Source: Pseudomonadota bacterium (lineage in GTDB: Bacteria > Pseudomonadota > Alphaproteobacteria > Micavibrionales > Micavibrionaceae). From it: a stretch of DNA of 33,506 nucleotides. Numbering within the stretch: the stretch's first letter is position 1; each line of letters starts with the position of its first letter. Below, piece after piece: positions 1 to 9,359 of this stretch. The DNA is taken from the NCBI GenBank assembly GCA_016198545.1, contig JACQIJ010000060.1, forward strand, positions 1 through 33,506, in the 5' to 3' direction. The translations under genes were made by a program, and so were the position numbers. The notes under the pieces are model-generated. The model was not told the DNA's origin and ran no database searches. It worked only from the letters and a program-made list of their open reading frames with translations.

Positions 1-272
1 CTCTACTCGTTCCCTGGCGTTAAACTTGGATGTTTATACGCATCATGCCAGACAAGCTTTCGATTGGCATAATAATTATAGTTTTTAAATTATGTAATGA
101 GTAATAGAAAAGAATCTTTCCCGACGCAACAGTTTTTTGAAACAGAAGTGCTGCTATGCACAGACAAAATCTCTCCTATTTCCTAGGCAGCAAATAGGCC
201 TTGTTTGGATATTTTTCGGAAAAACGATAGAATTAAGCCAGTGAGCCCCGATTCTCGCGAAGGAAACCCCAA
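1..272. other. Upstream non-coding region with no recognised gene
   Basis: This stretch before the DUF484 gene is AT-rich, especially around 65-110, and holds no convincing open reading frame. The left neighbour is cut off by the window edge, so positions 1-60 could belong to the end or leader of another gene. The only element I can support is a promoter-like pair near 205-233, listed separately. Confidence 0.4.
205..233 (+). promoter_or_regulatory. Candidate sigma-70 promoter for the DUF484-xerC operon
   Basis: A -35-like TTGGAT at 205-210 and a -10-like TAGAAT at 228-233 are separated by 17 bases. This would start transcription about 30 bases before the DUF484 start codon. It rests on sequence match only. 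Confidence 0.4.
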
Positions 273-986
273 ATGTCCGATACGCTGATAAAAACCAAAC
301 AGGTAAAATCGAAGCTGACCAAAGACGAAGTAATCGACTTTTTAACGGGCAATCCCGACTTCCTGAACCGCAATCCGGAACTTTACGACATCCTGACCCC
401 GCCGAAGGAAAAAACCCAAAGAGGTGTCGTCGATTTCCAGCATTATATGGTCAGACGGTTGAAAGAAGATCGCGACGACATCATCCAGTCGGCCCGTGAA
501 ATGATCGAAACAACCCGATCCAACACGCATAACCTGAGCCGCGTTCATACGGCCGTGCTGGCCCTGCTGGAAGCCGGAAATTTCGAGGATTTTATCCATA
601 CGATAACGATGGACACAGCGGGCATTCTAGGGGTGGACATTGTTACCCTTGTGATTGAAAACGATTCCGGCTCCATTCCCCATATAAACCTGACAGGCAT
701 CCGCATTGCCGCACCGGGCGTCGTAGCGGCGAAGATGGGCAAAAACCACGTTCTGCTGGAAACAGGCGTCAGCGGCTCCGAAGCATTATACGGCGCAGGC
801 GCGGCTATGGTGAAATCGCAAGCTCTGCTCCGTTTGAACATCGGTAAAGGCATTCCCTCCTCCCTTATAGCGTTCGGCAGCCGGGACCCGGACATGTTCC
901 TGCCTGACCATGCGACAGACCTCGTAACATTTCTGGGTGGCGTCATCGAACGCTGCTTCCGCGCATGGCTGGACGCGCCGCAATAG
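273..986 (+). CDS. DUF484 family protein
   Basis: A 237-residue cytoplasmic protein of the DUF484 family, a GAF-like fold of unknown biochemical role. The N-terminal part (residues about 15-65) has the family's typical opening, with a helix ending in FLNRNPEL followed by a long charged helix. The rest (about 95-235) is the GAF-like domain, including GSEALYGAG and a C-terminal helix. The start is supported by AAGGAAA about eight bases upstream. Its last 22 bases overlap xerC, and a DUF484-xerC pair is also known from other proteobacteria (yigA-xerC in E. coli), so a link with recombinase expression or activity is plausible but unproven. Confidence 0.88.
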   Translation: MSDTLIKTKQVKSKLTKDEVIDFLTGNPDFLNRNPELYDILTPPKEKTQRGVVDFQHYMVRRLKEDRDDIIQSAREMIETTRSNTHNLSRVHTAVLALLEAGNFEDFIHTITMDTAGILGVDIVTLVIENDSGSIPHINLTGIRIAAPGVVAAKMGKNHVLLETGVSGSEALYGAGAAMVKSQALLRLNIGKGIPSSLIAFGSRDPDMFLPDHATDLVTFLGGVIERCFRAWLDAPQ

Positions 987-1933
987 TCAGCCCCGAAACG
1001 CTCGAAGTCTGCTCACCAGACCTCGCTGGCGCTTTTTCGGCATGGCTCAAATGGCTGCGGGTAGAGAAAAACATGTCGCGCCACACAGTACGCGCCTATG
1101 TCCACGACCTGTCGCAATTCATCTCCTTTCTGGCCCGGCATCACGCCTGCAGCGTCAGCATCGGAAGCCTGTCCGAAGCGAACATAAAAGATTTCCGCGC
1201 ATGGATGTCGCGCCGCGCGATGGACGGCGCAGGCAGCGCAACGCGCGCGCGCGGCCTGTCCGGGGTCAAGAATTTCCTGACATGGATGGACAGGCAGGGC
1301 ATCATGCACAATGCCCATATCAAAACCGTACGCAGCCCCAGGCTGCCGCATAAACTGCCGCGGCCCCTGTATGAGAAGCAGGCTCTCAATCTGGTGAAAG
1401 CCGCTCCCGACGATGACTGGATCGCCAAGCGCAACAAGGCATTATTCACACTCCTGTACGGCTGCGGGCTGCGGATAGACGAAGCATTGCAGCTGAATGT
1501 GGCAGATCTGCCCCGCGACGGATTCCTGCGCGTCATGGGAAAGGGCCGCAAGGAACGACAGGTTCCCGTCCTTGCCGTCGTCGAAAAAATACTGGGGAAT
1601 TATCAGGTGCACTGCCCCTTCGTCGAAACGCCGGACCGCCCCCTCTTCATGGGCAAAAAAGGCAAACGCCTGCATCAGGGTGTCGCCCAGAAGGAAATGC
1701 GTGACCTGCGTCGCGCCATAGGATTGCCTGAAAACGCCACGCCCCACGCGCTGCGCCACAGCTTCGCCACCCACCTTCTGCAAAACGGGGCCAATTTAAG
1801 GGAAATTCAGGAACTGCTAGGCCACACTTCCGTCCGCACGACGCAGCGTTACACGGAAGTGGATGGCAAGGAGCTCATGAAAGTCTATAATGCCTCTCAT
1901 CCGCGGCAATTAAAGAGCGAGGGAAAAAAGTGA
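965..1933 (+). CDS. xerC: Tyrosine recombinase XerC
   Basis: A 322-residue tyrosine recombinase. With its partner XerD it resolves chromosome dimers at the dif site during cell division. The N-terminal SAM-like core-binding domain covers about residues 20-110 (NMSRHTVRAYVHDL). The catalytic domain follows with the full active-site set: R170 (GCGLRIDEAL), K193 (MGKGRKER), H261 and R264 (HALRHSFATHL), H287 (LLGHTSVRTTQRY) and nucleophile Y296. Length is normal for XerC (about 300-320). The start lies inside the DUF484 gene, suggesting translational coupling. Pairing with DUF484 and absence of phage genes argue for the housekeeping recombinase rather than an integrase. Confidence 0.93.
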   Translation: MAGRAAIVSPETLEVCSPDLAGAFSAWLKWLRVEKNMSRHTVRAYVHDLSQFISFLARHHACSVSIGSLSEANIKDFRAWMSRRAMDGAGSATRARGLSGVKNFLTWMDRQGIMHNAHIKTVRSPRLPHKLPRPLYEKQALNLVKAAPDDDWIAKRNKALFTLLYGCGLRIDEALQLNVADLPRDGFLRVMGKGRKERQVPVLAVVEKILGNYQVHCPFVETPDRPLFMGKKGKRLHQGVAQKEMRDLRRAIGLPENATPHALRHSFATHLLQNGANLREIQELLGHTSVRTTQRYTEVDGKELMKVYNASHPRQLKSEGKK

Positions 1934-2445
1934 GAACAGGAAGGGCGACGGCGGTTATTGCTGGCATTTTTGGAGCTATGGCGCTGGGCATCGCTTTTCA
2001 TGCGGACGCTGCGAATGGAGTACGGCATGAAAAGCTTAAAAAAGCGGGGGTCCTGATCCCCATAAGCAACCCAAGACAACTTCCCGACGGCAAGCTTGAG
2101 TTCGACGTCTACGCCCAGGGCATAAGCAAATTTAATTATTTGTGGGCCAAAATGTGGGGAAATGATTTCGGATATTATCTGGAAGGTACCAGTAAAGATA
2201 AAAACCGGGTCTGCCCTTATTTTGAAAAGCGCGATAAAACGTACTTTAAAAACGAGGTCATCCAGAGCATGTTACATTATAAAGTCACTCTGGGTCTTCC
2301 GGATCATATGATGCGGGAAATAATAGACGCTCAATGCGCCATCAGCCCGGAACCCGATGACGATGCTGCGCCGCCGGCAGACAATGATAATAATCGCAAT
2401 GCAAGCGGCAAGGCACAGGAACCTCCAGTTTACAGGGCAGGATAA
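1930..2445 (+). CDS. Hypothetical secreted protein
   Basis: A 171-residue protein I do not recognise. It starts with GTG at 1930, overlapping the xerC stop in a GTGA arrangement, so it is probably translated by coupling. An N-terminal signal peptide is visible: RTGR, a hydrophobic core to about residue 22, and a likely cut after HADA. The mature part has two cysteines (in NRVCPYF and DAQCAI) that could form a disulfide in the periplasm. Its tail, after about residue 140, is rich in D, N and P and probably disordered. The first sampled line of this gene (2161-2220) is poor in GC compared with xerC. Confidence 0.7.
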   Translation: MRTGRATAVIAGIFGAMALGIAFHADAANGVRHEKLKKAGVLIPISNPRQLPDGKLEFDVYAQGISKFNYLWAKMWGNDFGYYLEGTSKDKNRVCPYFEKRDKTYFKNEVIQSMLHYKVTLGLPDHMMREIIDAQCAISPEPDDDAAPPADNDNNRNASGKAQEPPVYRAG

Positions 2446-2452
2446 ACGACGC

Positions 2453-2764
2453 ATGGCAACTATCGAGAATTTAGTGGTCTTTTTATATGCCCTTGCCCCA
2501 CTTTCCAGCAGCATTGCCTATCTGCCGCAAATCAGAAAAATCCTGCGCGCCGCGCCGCACGAAGTAAGAGGCATTTCAATACAGGCGTGGTCTTTATGGC
2601 TCTGCAATGCGCTTATAGCCGTTTTCTACGGCGTGCTGCGCATTCACGATCCCCTGTTCATTACGGTATCGACCGTTAGCGCCCTCTGGTGCGCGCTGCT
2701 GATAGGCCTGACGCTGTGGAAACAGGCGCAGAAGCCACATGCCTGCGCCGAAATAAACAAATAG
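2453..2764 (+). CDS. SemiSWEET-like PQ-loop sugar transporter
   Basis: A 103-residue membrane protein with three predicted membrane helices (about residues 5-28, 45-62 and 68-90). The first helix ends in the PQ motif, AYLPQIRKI (P25, Q26), and the second carries the family pattern SIQAWSLWLCNALIAVFYG. These fit SemiSWEETs, which work as dimers to pass small sugars across the inner membrane down their gradient. A longer in-frame reading from 2357 overlaps the previous gene by 89 bases. The start at 2453 gives the usual family length and follows CAGGGCAGG, so I prefer it. Sugar specificity cannot be told from sequence. It ends a run of four closely spaced genes. Confidence 0.8.
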   Translation: MATIENLVVFLYALAPLSSSIAYLPQIRKILRAAPHEVRGISIQAWSLWLCNALIAVFYGVLRIHDPLFITVSTVSALWCALLIGLTLWKQAQKPHACAEINK

Positions 2765-2777
2765 AACAACCTGCCCG

Positions 2778-3257
2778 TTATTGCTTTGAAGGCGGTGCGC
2801 TCTGCTGGGGCCCCGGAACGGATGATCCGGTGCGCGCCGACATCATGGCGGCATCCACCATCTTGGCAATTTCCGGCTGCACTATGCTTTGGTATACCGG
2901 CATTTTTTGGGAAATGGATGCCGCTTCGGCCGAACCGAAATAACCGACCATTCTTTCCAGTTCCGGAGCCGTGAAAACTTCAGCCATCGTTTCGACCGAG
3001 AGCTTGTCCAGCTTCTCGAAATCCATCGACTTCATCATGATATCCTTGAACCGCGGGCGGTCCGGCGGCGGAATGCGCTGCGATAATTGTTCAACCGCCG
3101 CTTCAATCTGAACTTTGGCGGGTCTGATTTCATGCATCTTTTTGGCAAGATCCAGGCGTTGCGCCATATCCACCGGCTTGCCTGCCGAATCCTGCGCCAT
3201 CGCCGGAAACGCAAGCATAATCACAATAACGCACCACACCCGTATGATTTGTCTCAT
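2778..3257 (-). CDS. DUF2059 domain secreted protein
   Basis: A 159-residue exported protein. A signal peptide spans about residues 1-21, with likely cleavage after AMA. The mature region has the DUF2059 pattern: a helical stretch with LSVETMAEVFTAPELERM (about 87-104), then YFGSAEAASISQKMP and a helix ending in AKMVDAA. The function of DUF2059 is not known. The tail after about residue 145 is rich in S, P and Q. It lies 22 bases downstream of ssb on the same strand and is probably co-transcribed. It converges with the SemiSWEET gene, with only 13 bases between the two stops. Confidence 0.8.
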   Translation of the reverse strand: MRQIIRVWCVIVIMLAFPAMAQDSAGKPVDMAQRLDLAKKMHEIRPAKVQIEAAVEQLSQRIPPPDRPRFKDIMMKSMDFEKLDKLSVETMAEVFTAPELERMVGYFGSAEAASISQKMPVYQSIVQPEIAKMVDAAMMSARTGSSVPGPQQSAPPSKQ

Positions 3258-3279
3258 TTTTTCTTCTTTCTATTTATTT

Positions 3280-3762
3280 CTAGAACGGAATTTCATCTTC
3301 CAGCTCATCAACACGCTGCTGCTGGTTGGCTGGCGCGGACTGGGCGGGGCCGCCATACGCCGCTGCCCCCTGCCCGGCATTATCCTGCTGATACCCGCCG
3401 GCTGAACCGCCTTTTGAATCAAGCATCGTCAGCTCGCCGCGGAACGGGCGCAGCACGACTTCGGTCGTGTATTTTTCCTGACCGCTCTGGTCCGTCCATT
3501 TGCGCGTTTCCAGTTGGCCCTCGATATAAACTTTAGCGCCCTTCTTCAGGAAACGTTCGGCCACGCCGACAATCCCCTGATTGAATATCACGATACGGTG
3601 CCATTGCGTGCGTTCCTGCCGCTCACCGGAGTTCTTGTCTTTCCAGCTTTCCGACGTTGCCACGGATAAATTGGCGACCTTATCGCCAGACTGCATTGTG
3701 CGGACATCCGGATCCGCCCCCAGATTGCCTACCAAGATTACCTTGTTAACGCTGCCTGCCAC
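3280..3762 (-). CDS. ssb: Single-stranded DNA-binding protein
   Basis: A 160-residue SSB that coats single-stranded DNA in replication, recombination and repair. The OB fold covers about residues 4-110 (SVNKVILVGNLGADPDVR, TQWHRIVIFN, VYIEGQLETRKW). The linker (about 115-148) is rich in G, Q and A. The acidic tip DEIPF at the C-terminus is the docking site for partner proteins. It begins with GTG, preceded by GGGGGAAAACC, a good ribosome site. A strong promoter match lies about 55 bases upstream. In many proteobacteria ssb sits next to uvrA. Here the Lon variant gene separates them. Confidence 0.96.
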   Translation of the reverse strand: MAGSVNKVILVGNLGADPDVRTMQSGDKVANLSVATSESWKDKNSGERQERTQWHRIVIFNQGIVGVAERFLKKGAKVYIEGQLETRKWTDQSGQEKYTTEVVLRPFRGELTMLDSKGGSAGGYQQDNAGQGAAAYGGPAQSAPANQQQRVDELEDEIPF

Positions 3763-3815
3763 GGTTTTCCCCCGCTGTTATGGTTTAGGATAAATAAATA
3801 TGACTGAGCTGCTTC

Positions 3816-3843
3816 ACTATAGTCCAGTTTTCAGGCTTGTAAA
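3816..3843 (-). promoter_or_regulatory. Predicted sigma-70 promoter of ssb
   Basis: On the minus strand, TTTACA (3843-3838) and TATAGT (3821-3816) are separated by 16 bases. Each differs from consensus at one position. The expected transcript would have a leader of roughly 45 bases before the GTG of ssb. Confidence 0.6.
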
Positions 3844-3874
3844 TGCTTTCCTGTTAAAAACACGAAACTCTTGC

Positions 3875-3903
3875 TTGAAACAATCTTGCATTTCTGCTCT
3901 AGT
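3875..3903 (+). promoter_or_regulatory. Candidate promoter of the Lon variant gene
   Basis: TTGAAA at 3875-3880 and TCTAGT at 3898-3903 are separated by 17 bases. The preceding C makes CTTGAAA, which also resembles the -35 of heat-shock sigma-32 promoters, but no matching C-rich -10 follows. I therefore favour a vegetative promoter. The site faces away from the ssb promoter. Confidence 0.4.
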
Positions 3904-3971
3904 TTTCTGAAATAAAAATAGCGGGAAAGAAAGTCCGCATAATAAACATAAAAAGAACAGGGGAGAAAATA

Positions 3972-6374
3972 ATGAGTTATTGCGAAGAATTTCGCCGCGC
4001 GGCTCCAGTCGTATTCAACGAACTTTTGCAAACCAGCCGCTACTTCGAACGAGAACAGGAAGTTTCCAATGGCATCGCGGCAGCGGATGCCGATCTCGTG
4101 AAAGGCCGGACCTTCAGCGAAATCTTTATCGACGACCTGATTTCCTCGTTTGAATACAACATGCAGGACGTATCGGAAAAAAATGTTCCAAAAGACTTTT
4201 ATCATACGCTTCTGACCGCAAAAACCAAAAAGAAAGAAAACCCGCCGCTGCGCCGGGAGTCGGATGAACGCCTGATGGCGGCACTGGAAGAAAAGCGAAG
4301 CGCAGGAAAGGAACTGAACACACAACGTGTTCCTCTATGCATCCGGGCCCTGATAGGGCACGCCCCCCCGCAGGCGGTAGCGCATTTCGCCAACAAATGG
4401 CTGGAGCTTCATCAGCGGATGCTGAGAATGGTTTACAATGAAGATGCGCACATAATGGAAGAAGACTTTCTGCGCCATTTGCCATCCATCGGCGCCGTCA
4501 TCCAGCAGGAAATCAACAAGGACATCAAGGCGAAGGGCGGCCAGCCTCTGTTCGATGATGATGATGACGGCGGCGGCGGCGATGATGATGATCTTGCTGA
4601 ACTGAAGAAAAAAATCAAGGAAGAACCGCTTACCGAAGAAGGCCGCAAGAAGGCGGAGAAAACATTGCGCCGCCTTAAGAAAATACCCCCGATGGCATCG
4701 GAATACGACACCCAGCTTACCTATCTCGATACGCTCATGTCGCTGCCCTGGGGGAAAAACTCGGAAATTGGGCATGATATCAACCGCGCGAAAGAAGTGC
4801 TGGACGAGGATCACTACGGGCTCAAGAAAGTCAAGGATGCCACCCTGGAACACCTTGCGGTGCAGCTACATACAAAAAGCAATAAAAGGAAGCCTCTGTG
4901 CTTTGTCGGCCCGCCGGGCGTAGGCAAAACATCCATAGGCGAGTCCATTGCAAGGGCATCGGGGCGCGTTTACGCGCGCGTGGCTTTGGGCGGCCTGCAT
5001 GACGAAGCGGAGCTGCGCGGGCACCGCCTGACATACGTAGGCGCCATGCCGGGACGCATCACGCAAAGCATCATAAATGCGGGCGTCATGAATCCTTTGA
5101 TAATGCTGGATGAAATTGATAAACTGGGCGGCAAACAGTTCAACGGAGATCCCGCCGCGGCCATGCTGGAAATTCTTGACCCGGCGCAAAACCACACATT
5201 CAGGGATAATTATCTGGGCGTCGCTCTTGATCTTTCGAATGTACAGTTCATCTGCACGGCGAATAAAATCGAGGATATTCCGCCTCCTCTGCTGGACAGG
5301 ATGGAGGTCATCGCGCTTCCCGGCTACAACAGGGAAGAAAAGCTGCAGATCGCGAAACGCTATCTGGTCCCAAAACAAATGAAGGATAAGGGGCTGACGG
5401 CGGAAACTTTCTCCATCGATGACGGCGCCCTGGACAAACTTATCAGCGAATACACGCGGGAACCGGGCGTGCGCCAGTTGGAAATGCAGATCGCAAGACA
5501 GTGCAGAAAAACCGTTCTGGCCATAGCGGAAGGCAAGATACAGAATAGATCCGTTACAATCGACAACCTTCTGGAGTATGCTGGCAAGCCGAATATCCGC
5601 GCTTCGATTATTGAACAAAAGGATGGCATTGGCATCGTAACCGGCTTGGCCTATATGGACGAGGCAGGCGGCGACATCCTGCCCATCGAGGCCGTAATCA
5701 GGAAAGACGGAACGGATGAATTCACCATACTGGCAACCGGCCAGCTGGGCGACGTCATGGATGAATCCGCGCTCAACGCCCGAACGGTGGTAGAAACGCG
5801 CGCGGCCGATTTCGGCATAGACCCCGAAACCCTGTGGGATAAATCCATCCATCTCCATGCGCTGGACGGTGCCACGCCGAAGGACGGCCCGTCGGCCGGC
5901 GCGGCCATCACGACAGCCATCGTATCTGCGCTGAGCGGCATCCCGATTCGACGAGATCTTGCGATGACGGGGGAAATTTCCTTGAACGGAAAGATAAAAG
6001 CCATCGGCGGATTGCCACAAAAACTGCAAGGCGCTGTCGATGCGGGCGTTAAAATCGTCCTGGTACCGAAAGACAATGAAAGAGACCTGGAAGAGGTTCC
6101 GGACAATGTTAAAAACGCGCTGACGATCATAAAAGTCTCTACGATAGACGACGTTCTCAAGGAATCTCTTACAAAACCGCTCATCCCGTTCAGGGCGGTC
6201 GACAGAGCCAGCGCGCCTGAAATCACCGTTTCTGCCGAACCTACGCTGATGGGGCTTCTATCCCATTACGCAACCAAAATTTTCAGAAGGCTTGGAGAAG
6301 ACAGAAGCAACGATAACCGCCCCGACGACGGCAAGCGGTCTGCGCGCCGCGACGGACCTTCTCCTCGCCAGTGA
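3972..6374 (+). CDS. Lon-type AAA+ serine protease with a non-standard N-terminus
   Basis: An 800-residue ATP-dependent protease. From about residue 206 onward it follows LonA: the helical region ([20 protein letters not shown]), LSLPW-like MSLPWGK at 256-262, Walker [10 protein letters not shown] (313-321), Walker B LIMLDE (376-381), arginine-finger region LLDRMEVI (440-447) and sensor-2 REPGVRQLE. The protease domain has the Ser-Lys dyad S641 (PKDGPSAG) and K684 (GGLPQK), 43 residues apart as in E. coli Lon. Residues 1-190 do not look like the Lon substrate-binding domain. A D/G run (195-207) and a 60-residue basic tail are further oddities. AGGGGAG seven bases upstream supports the start. 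A standard Lon may exist elsewhere, so I give no symbol. Confidence 0.9.
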   Translation: MSYCEEFRRAAPVVFNELLQTSRYFEREQEVSNGIAAADADLVKGRTFSEIFIDDLISSFEYNMQDVSEKNVPKDFYHTLLTAKTKKKENPPLRRESDERLMAALEEKRSAGKELNTQRVPLCIRALIGHAPPQAVAHFANKWLELHQRMLRMVYNEDAHIMEEDFLRHLPSIGAVIQQEINKDIKAKGGQPLFDDDDDGGGGDDDDLAELKKKIKEEPLTEEGRKKAEKTLRRLKKIPPMASEYDTQLTYLDTLMSLPWGKNSEIGHDINRAKEVLDEDHYGLKKVKDATLEHLAVQLHTKSNKRKPLCFVGPPGVGKTSIGESIARASGRVYARVALGGLHDEAELRGHRLTYVGAMPGRITQSIINAGVMNPLIMLDEIDKLGGKQFNGDPAAAMLEILDPAQNHTFRDNYLGVALDLSNVQFICTANKIEDIPPPLLDRMEVIALPGYNREEKLQIAKRYLVPKQMKDKGLTAETFSIDDGALDKLISEYTREPGVRQLEMQIARQCRKTVLAIAEGKIQNRSVTIDNLLEYAGKPNIRASIIEQKDGIGIVTGLAYMDEAGGDILPIEAVIRKDGTDEFTILATGQLGDVMDESALNARTVVETRAADFGIDPETLWDKSIHLHALDGATPKDGPSAGAAITTAIVSALSGIPIRRDLAMTGEISLNGKIKAIGGLPQKLQGAVDAGVKIVLVPKDNERDLEEVPDNVKNALTIIKVSTIDDVLKESLTKPLIPFRAVDRASAPEITVSAEPTLMGLLSHYATKIFRRLGEDRSNDNRPDDGKRSARRDGPSPRQ

Positions 6375-6375
6375 A

Positions 6376-6442
6376 CCGGGCTTTCAAGAAAAAAACCGGT
6401 CCCGCGAAGGGCCGGTTTTTTCTGGCCTTTTGAAAGGCCCGG
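6376..6442 (+). terminator. Rho-independent terminator, nested in a larger inverted repeat
   Basis: The core stem pairs ACCGG(T)CCC with GGGCCGGT around a GCGAA loop (6395-6415) and is followed by TTTTTT. Enclosing it, CCGGGCTTTCAA (6376-6387) pairs with TTGAAAGGCCCGG (6430-6442) with a single bulge. It ends the Lon variant transcript just two bases past its stop and separates it from uvrA. Confidence 0.85.
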
Positions 6443-6452
6443 CCTTATATAT

Positions 6453-9308
6453 ATGCGCATGCTCAAGACCATATCCGTGCGCGGAGCGCGGGAACATAAC
6501 CTGAAGAATATAGATATCGACATGCCTCGGGATTCGCTGGTCGTGATCACCGGGCTTTCCGGCTCCGGCAAGTCATCTCTTGCTTTCGACACGATCTACG
6601 CCGAAGGACAGCGGCGGTATGTCGAAAGCCTCTCCGCCTATGCCCGGCAATTCCTCGAGCTGATGAGCAAGCCGGACGTGGATTCCATCGAGGGTCTGTC
6701 TCCGGCCATCTCCATCGAACAAAAGACAACCAGCCGGAACCCCCGCTCCACCGTCGCAACGGTAACGGAGATTTACGATTACATGCGCCTGCTCTGGGCG
6801 CGCGTCGGCGTTCCCTATTCCCCCGCTACCGGCAAACCCATCGAAAGCCAGACGGTTTCGCAGATGGTAGACCGCATCATGGATATGGGCGACGGAATGA
6901 AGCTTTATATCCTCGCCCCCATCGTGCGCGGGCGCAAAGGCGAATACCGCAAGGAATTCAAGGAGCTTCAGGCCAAGGGATTCCAGCGCGTCAAAGTCGA
7001 TGGCAAACTTCATGAAATCGCCGACGTGCCGGAACTGAACAAAAAGCTGAAGCACGATATCGAAGTCGTCGTCGACCGCATCGTCGTACGCGGGGACATC
7101 AAAACGCGCCTTGCGGATTCCATCGAAACCGCGCTGCGGCTGGCCGAAGGACTCGTCATCACCGAAAATGCCGGAAACGGAGAGCGGACGGTTTTCAGCG
7201 AAAAATTCGCCTGCCCCGTATCAGGCTTTACCATCCCGGAAATCGAGCCGCGGTTGTTTTCATTCAATTCCCCCCACGGCGCATGCCCGGCCTGCGACGG
7301 GTTGGGCGTAAAAATGCATTTCGACGAAGGGCTGGTCGTTCCCGATCCGTCCCTGACGCTGGAAGAAGGGGCTATCGCACCGTGGGCGGGAAGTTTTTCA
7401 TTTTATTACAAGCAGGCTCTGGAGGCGGTCGCAAAATATTACGGCGCAGACATGGAAACGCCTTTCAGGAAACTGCCTAAAAAGGCGCAACAGGCTTTGC
7501 TGCATGGCTCGGGCGAGGACTCAATCGCCATCACTTACGAAGACGCCAAGCACACTTACCGCAGCGACAAGCCATTCGAGGGCGTCATCCCGTCCATGAA
7601 ACGCCGCCTGCTGGAAACAGACAGCGCGGGACTGCGCGAGGGTCTGGAACAATATCAGACTAGCTCTCCCTGCACGGAATGCAATGGCCACCGCCTGAAA
7701 CCCGAAGCGCTGGCCGTGAAGATCGGCGGCAGGCATATCAGCGAAGTGGCGGGCATGGGGATTGCGGAAGCGCAGGGATGGTTCTCGTCTCTGAAATCTC
7801 TTACAAAACAGCAGTCCCAGATCGCCGAGAAAATCCTGAAGGAAATCAACGAACGCCTGACTTTCCTGATGAATGTGGGTCTGGAGTATTTAAGCCTGTC
7901 GCGTGCATCGGGTACGCTGTCCGGCGGGGAAAGCCAGCGCATCCGCCTTGCCTCGCAGATTGGATCCGGCCTGACCGGCGTATTGTATGTTCTGGACGAA
8001 CCCTCCATCGGCCTGCACCAGCGCGACAACAACCGCCTGCTGGAAACGCTGCGCCGCCTGCGCGACCTTGGCAACACAGTCATCGTCGTAGAGCATGACG
8101 AAGACGCCATCCGCGCCGCCGACTACCTTATTGACATGGGGCCGGGCGCGGGCCGTCACGGCGGCAATCTCGTCGCCGCCGGAAAGCCGGCGGATGTGAT
8201 GAAGAACAAGGACAGCGTCACCGGGCAGTATCTGACGGGAAAGAAATCGATTCCCGTCCCCTCCCGCCGCCGCGCCGGAAAGCCGAAGCAATTCATCGAA
8301 ATTATCGGCGCCACCGGCCACAACCTGAAAAACGTCAGCGCAAAAATCCCGCTCGGCACATTCTCCTGCATCACCGGCGTATCGGGCAGCGGGAAGTCGA
8401 CCTTCACGATAGAAACCTTCTACAAGGCCATAAACCAGCGCCTGAACGGCGCGAAGGATGCGCCCCTGCCCCACAAGGAAATCCGCGGCCTTGAATATAT
8501 AGACAAAGTCATCGACATAGATCAGAGCCCCATCGGCAGGACGCCGCGCTCCAACCCCGCAACCTATACCGGGGCATTCTCGCCGATACGCGAATGGTTC
8601 GCGGGGCTTCCCGAAGCGAAAGCGCGCGGCTACGCGCCGGGAAGATTTTCATTCAACGTCAAGGGCGGGCGTTGCGAGGCATGCCAGGGTGACGGCGTTA
8701 TAAAAATCGAGATGCATTTCCTCCCCGATGTCTATGTGACCTGCGAGCAATGCAAGGGCAAGCGTTACAACCGCGAGACGCTGGACGTAAGGTTCAAGGA
8801 AAAATCCATCGCCGACGTTCTGGACATGACCGTTGAGGAAGGCGCGGAATTTTTCAAGGCCGTTCCCGCGATCCGCGACAAGCTGGAGACTCTAAAGGCC
8901 GTCGGCCTCGGCTACATTCATATCGGGCAGAACGCCACTACGTTATCAGGCGGCGAGGCGCAGCGCGTTAAACTGTCGAAGGAATTGTCGCGCCGCTCCA
9001 CGGGCAAGACGCTCTACATCCTCGACGAACCGACCACGGGCCTGCATTTCGAGGACGTCAAAAACCTGCTGCATGTCCTCCATACCCTCGTCGATCAGGG
9101 CAACACCGTGGTGGTTATCGAACACAACCTCGAAGTCATCAAGACGGCCGACCACATCATCGACATCGGCCCGGAAGGCGGCGACAAGGGCGGTGAAATC
9201 GTGGCCGCCGGCACGCCGGAAGACATCGTAAGGGCGAAAAAAAGCTATACGGGGCAATATCTTGAACTGGCGCTGAATGCTCCGGTGAAAGCCAAAAAAA
9301 CCGCATAG
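6453..9308 (+). CDS. uvrA: Excinuclease ABC subunit UvrA
   Basis: A 951-residue UvrA, the damage-sensing ATPase of nucleotide excision repair, which loads UvrB onto lesions. Two ABC modules are complete. Module one has Walker [10 protein letters not shown] (about 34-42), a zinc module with cysteines 254, 278 and 281, and signature LSGGESQR (about 489). Module two has Walker [10 protein letters not shown] (about 642), the zinc finger with C741, C744, C764 and C767, and signature LSGGEAQR (about 832). Length is typical. Two close ATGs (6453, 6459) are possible. Neither has a visible ribosome site, because the upstream bases belong to the terminator hairpin. No promoter is obvious in the ten bases between the hairpin and the start, so transcription may come from read-through or from inside it. 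Confidence 0.96.
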   Translation: MRMLKTISVRGAREHNLKNIDIDMPRDSLVVITGLSGSGKSSLAFDTIYAEGQRRYVESLSAYARQFLELMSKPDVDSIEGLSPAISIEQKTTSRNPRSTVATVTEIYDYMRLLWARVGVPYSPATGKPIESQTVSQMVDRIMDMGDGMKLYILAPIVRGRKGEYRKEFKELQAKGFQRVKVDGKLHEIADVPELNKKLKHDIEVVVDRIVVRGDIKTRLADSIETALRLAEGLVITENAGNGERTVFSEKFACPVSGFTIPEIEPRLFSFNSPHGACPACDGLGVKMHFDEGLVVPDPSLTLEEGAIAPWAGSFSFYYKQALEAVAKYYGADMETPFRKLPKKAQQALLHGSGEDSIAITYEDAKHTYRSDKPFEGVIPSMKRRLLETDSAGLREGLEQYQTSSPCTECNGHRLKPEALAVKIGGRHISEVAGMGIAEAQGWFSSLKSLTKQQSQIAEKILKEINERLTFLMNVGLEYLSLSRASGTLSGGESQRIRLASQIGSGLTGVLYVLDEPSIGLHQRDNNRLLETLRRLRDLGNTVIVVEHDEDAIRAADYLIDMGPGAGRHGGNLVAAGKPADVMKNKDSVTGQYLTGKKSIPVPSRRRAGKPKQFIEIIGATGHNLKNVSAKIPLGTFSCITGVSGSGKSTFTIETFYKAINQRLNGAKDAPLPHKEIRGLEYIDKVIDIDQSPIGRTPRSNPATYTGAFSPIREWFAGLPEAKARGYAPGRFSFNVKGGRCEACQGDGVIKIEMHFLPDVYVTCEQCKGKRYNRETLDVRFKEKSIADVLDMTVEEGAEFFKAVPAIRDKLETLKAVGLGYIHIGQNATTLSGGEAQRVKLSKELSRRSTGKTLYILDEPTTGLHFEDVKNLLHVLHTLVDQGNTVVVIEHNLEVIKTADHIIDIGPEGGDKGGEIVAAGTPEDIVRAKKSYTGQYLELALNAPVKAKKTA

Positions 9309-9344
9309 AGCATTATATTTGTTGAATTCCATAATGTTCTATGC
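9303..9344 (+). terminator. Stem-loop overlapping the uvrA stop codon
   Basis: GCATAGAGCATTAT (9303-9316) pairs with ATAATGTTCTATGC (9331-9344), 14 pairs with one G-U wobble and a 14-base loop. TAGTTTTCTCT follows. The stem begins inside the last codons of uvrA. It may be a weak terminator or an mRNA-protecting hairpin. The T-run is poor, so termination is only possible. Confidence 0.5.
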
Positions 9345-9359
9345 TAGTTTTCTCTCGCT

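Noticed and set aside
965-1933. Tyrosine recombinase as a phage or island integrase
   Set aside because: DUF484 pairing, XerC-like length and motifs, and no nearby tRNA, attachment site or phage gene all point to housekeeping XerC.
4554-4592. Trinucleotide repeat as a CRISPR or regulatory repeat
   Set aside because: It is in frame inside the Lon variant, with no spacers, and simply encodes a D/G run.
4866-6029. Long open frame (387 codons) on the minus strand
   Set aside because: It is antisense to the Lon variant core and shows no recognisable domains. It is a shadow of codon bias in the real gene.
6395-6421. Terminator hairpin as a riboswitch
   Set aside because: It is a simple GC stem with a T-run directly after the Lon stop. 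There is no aptamer-like fold or leader.
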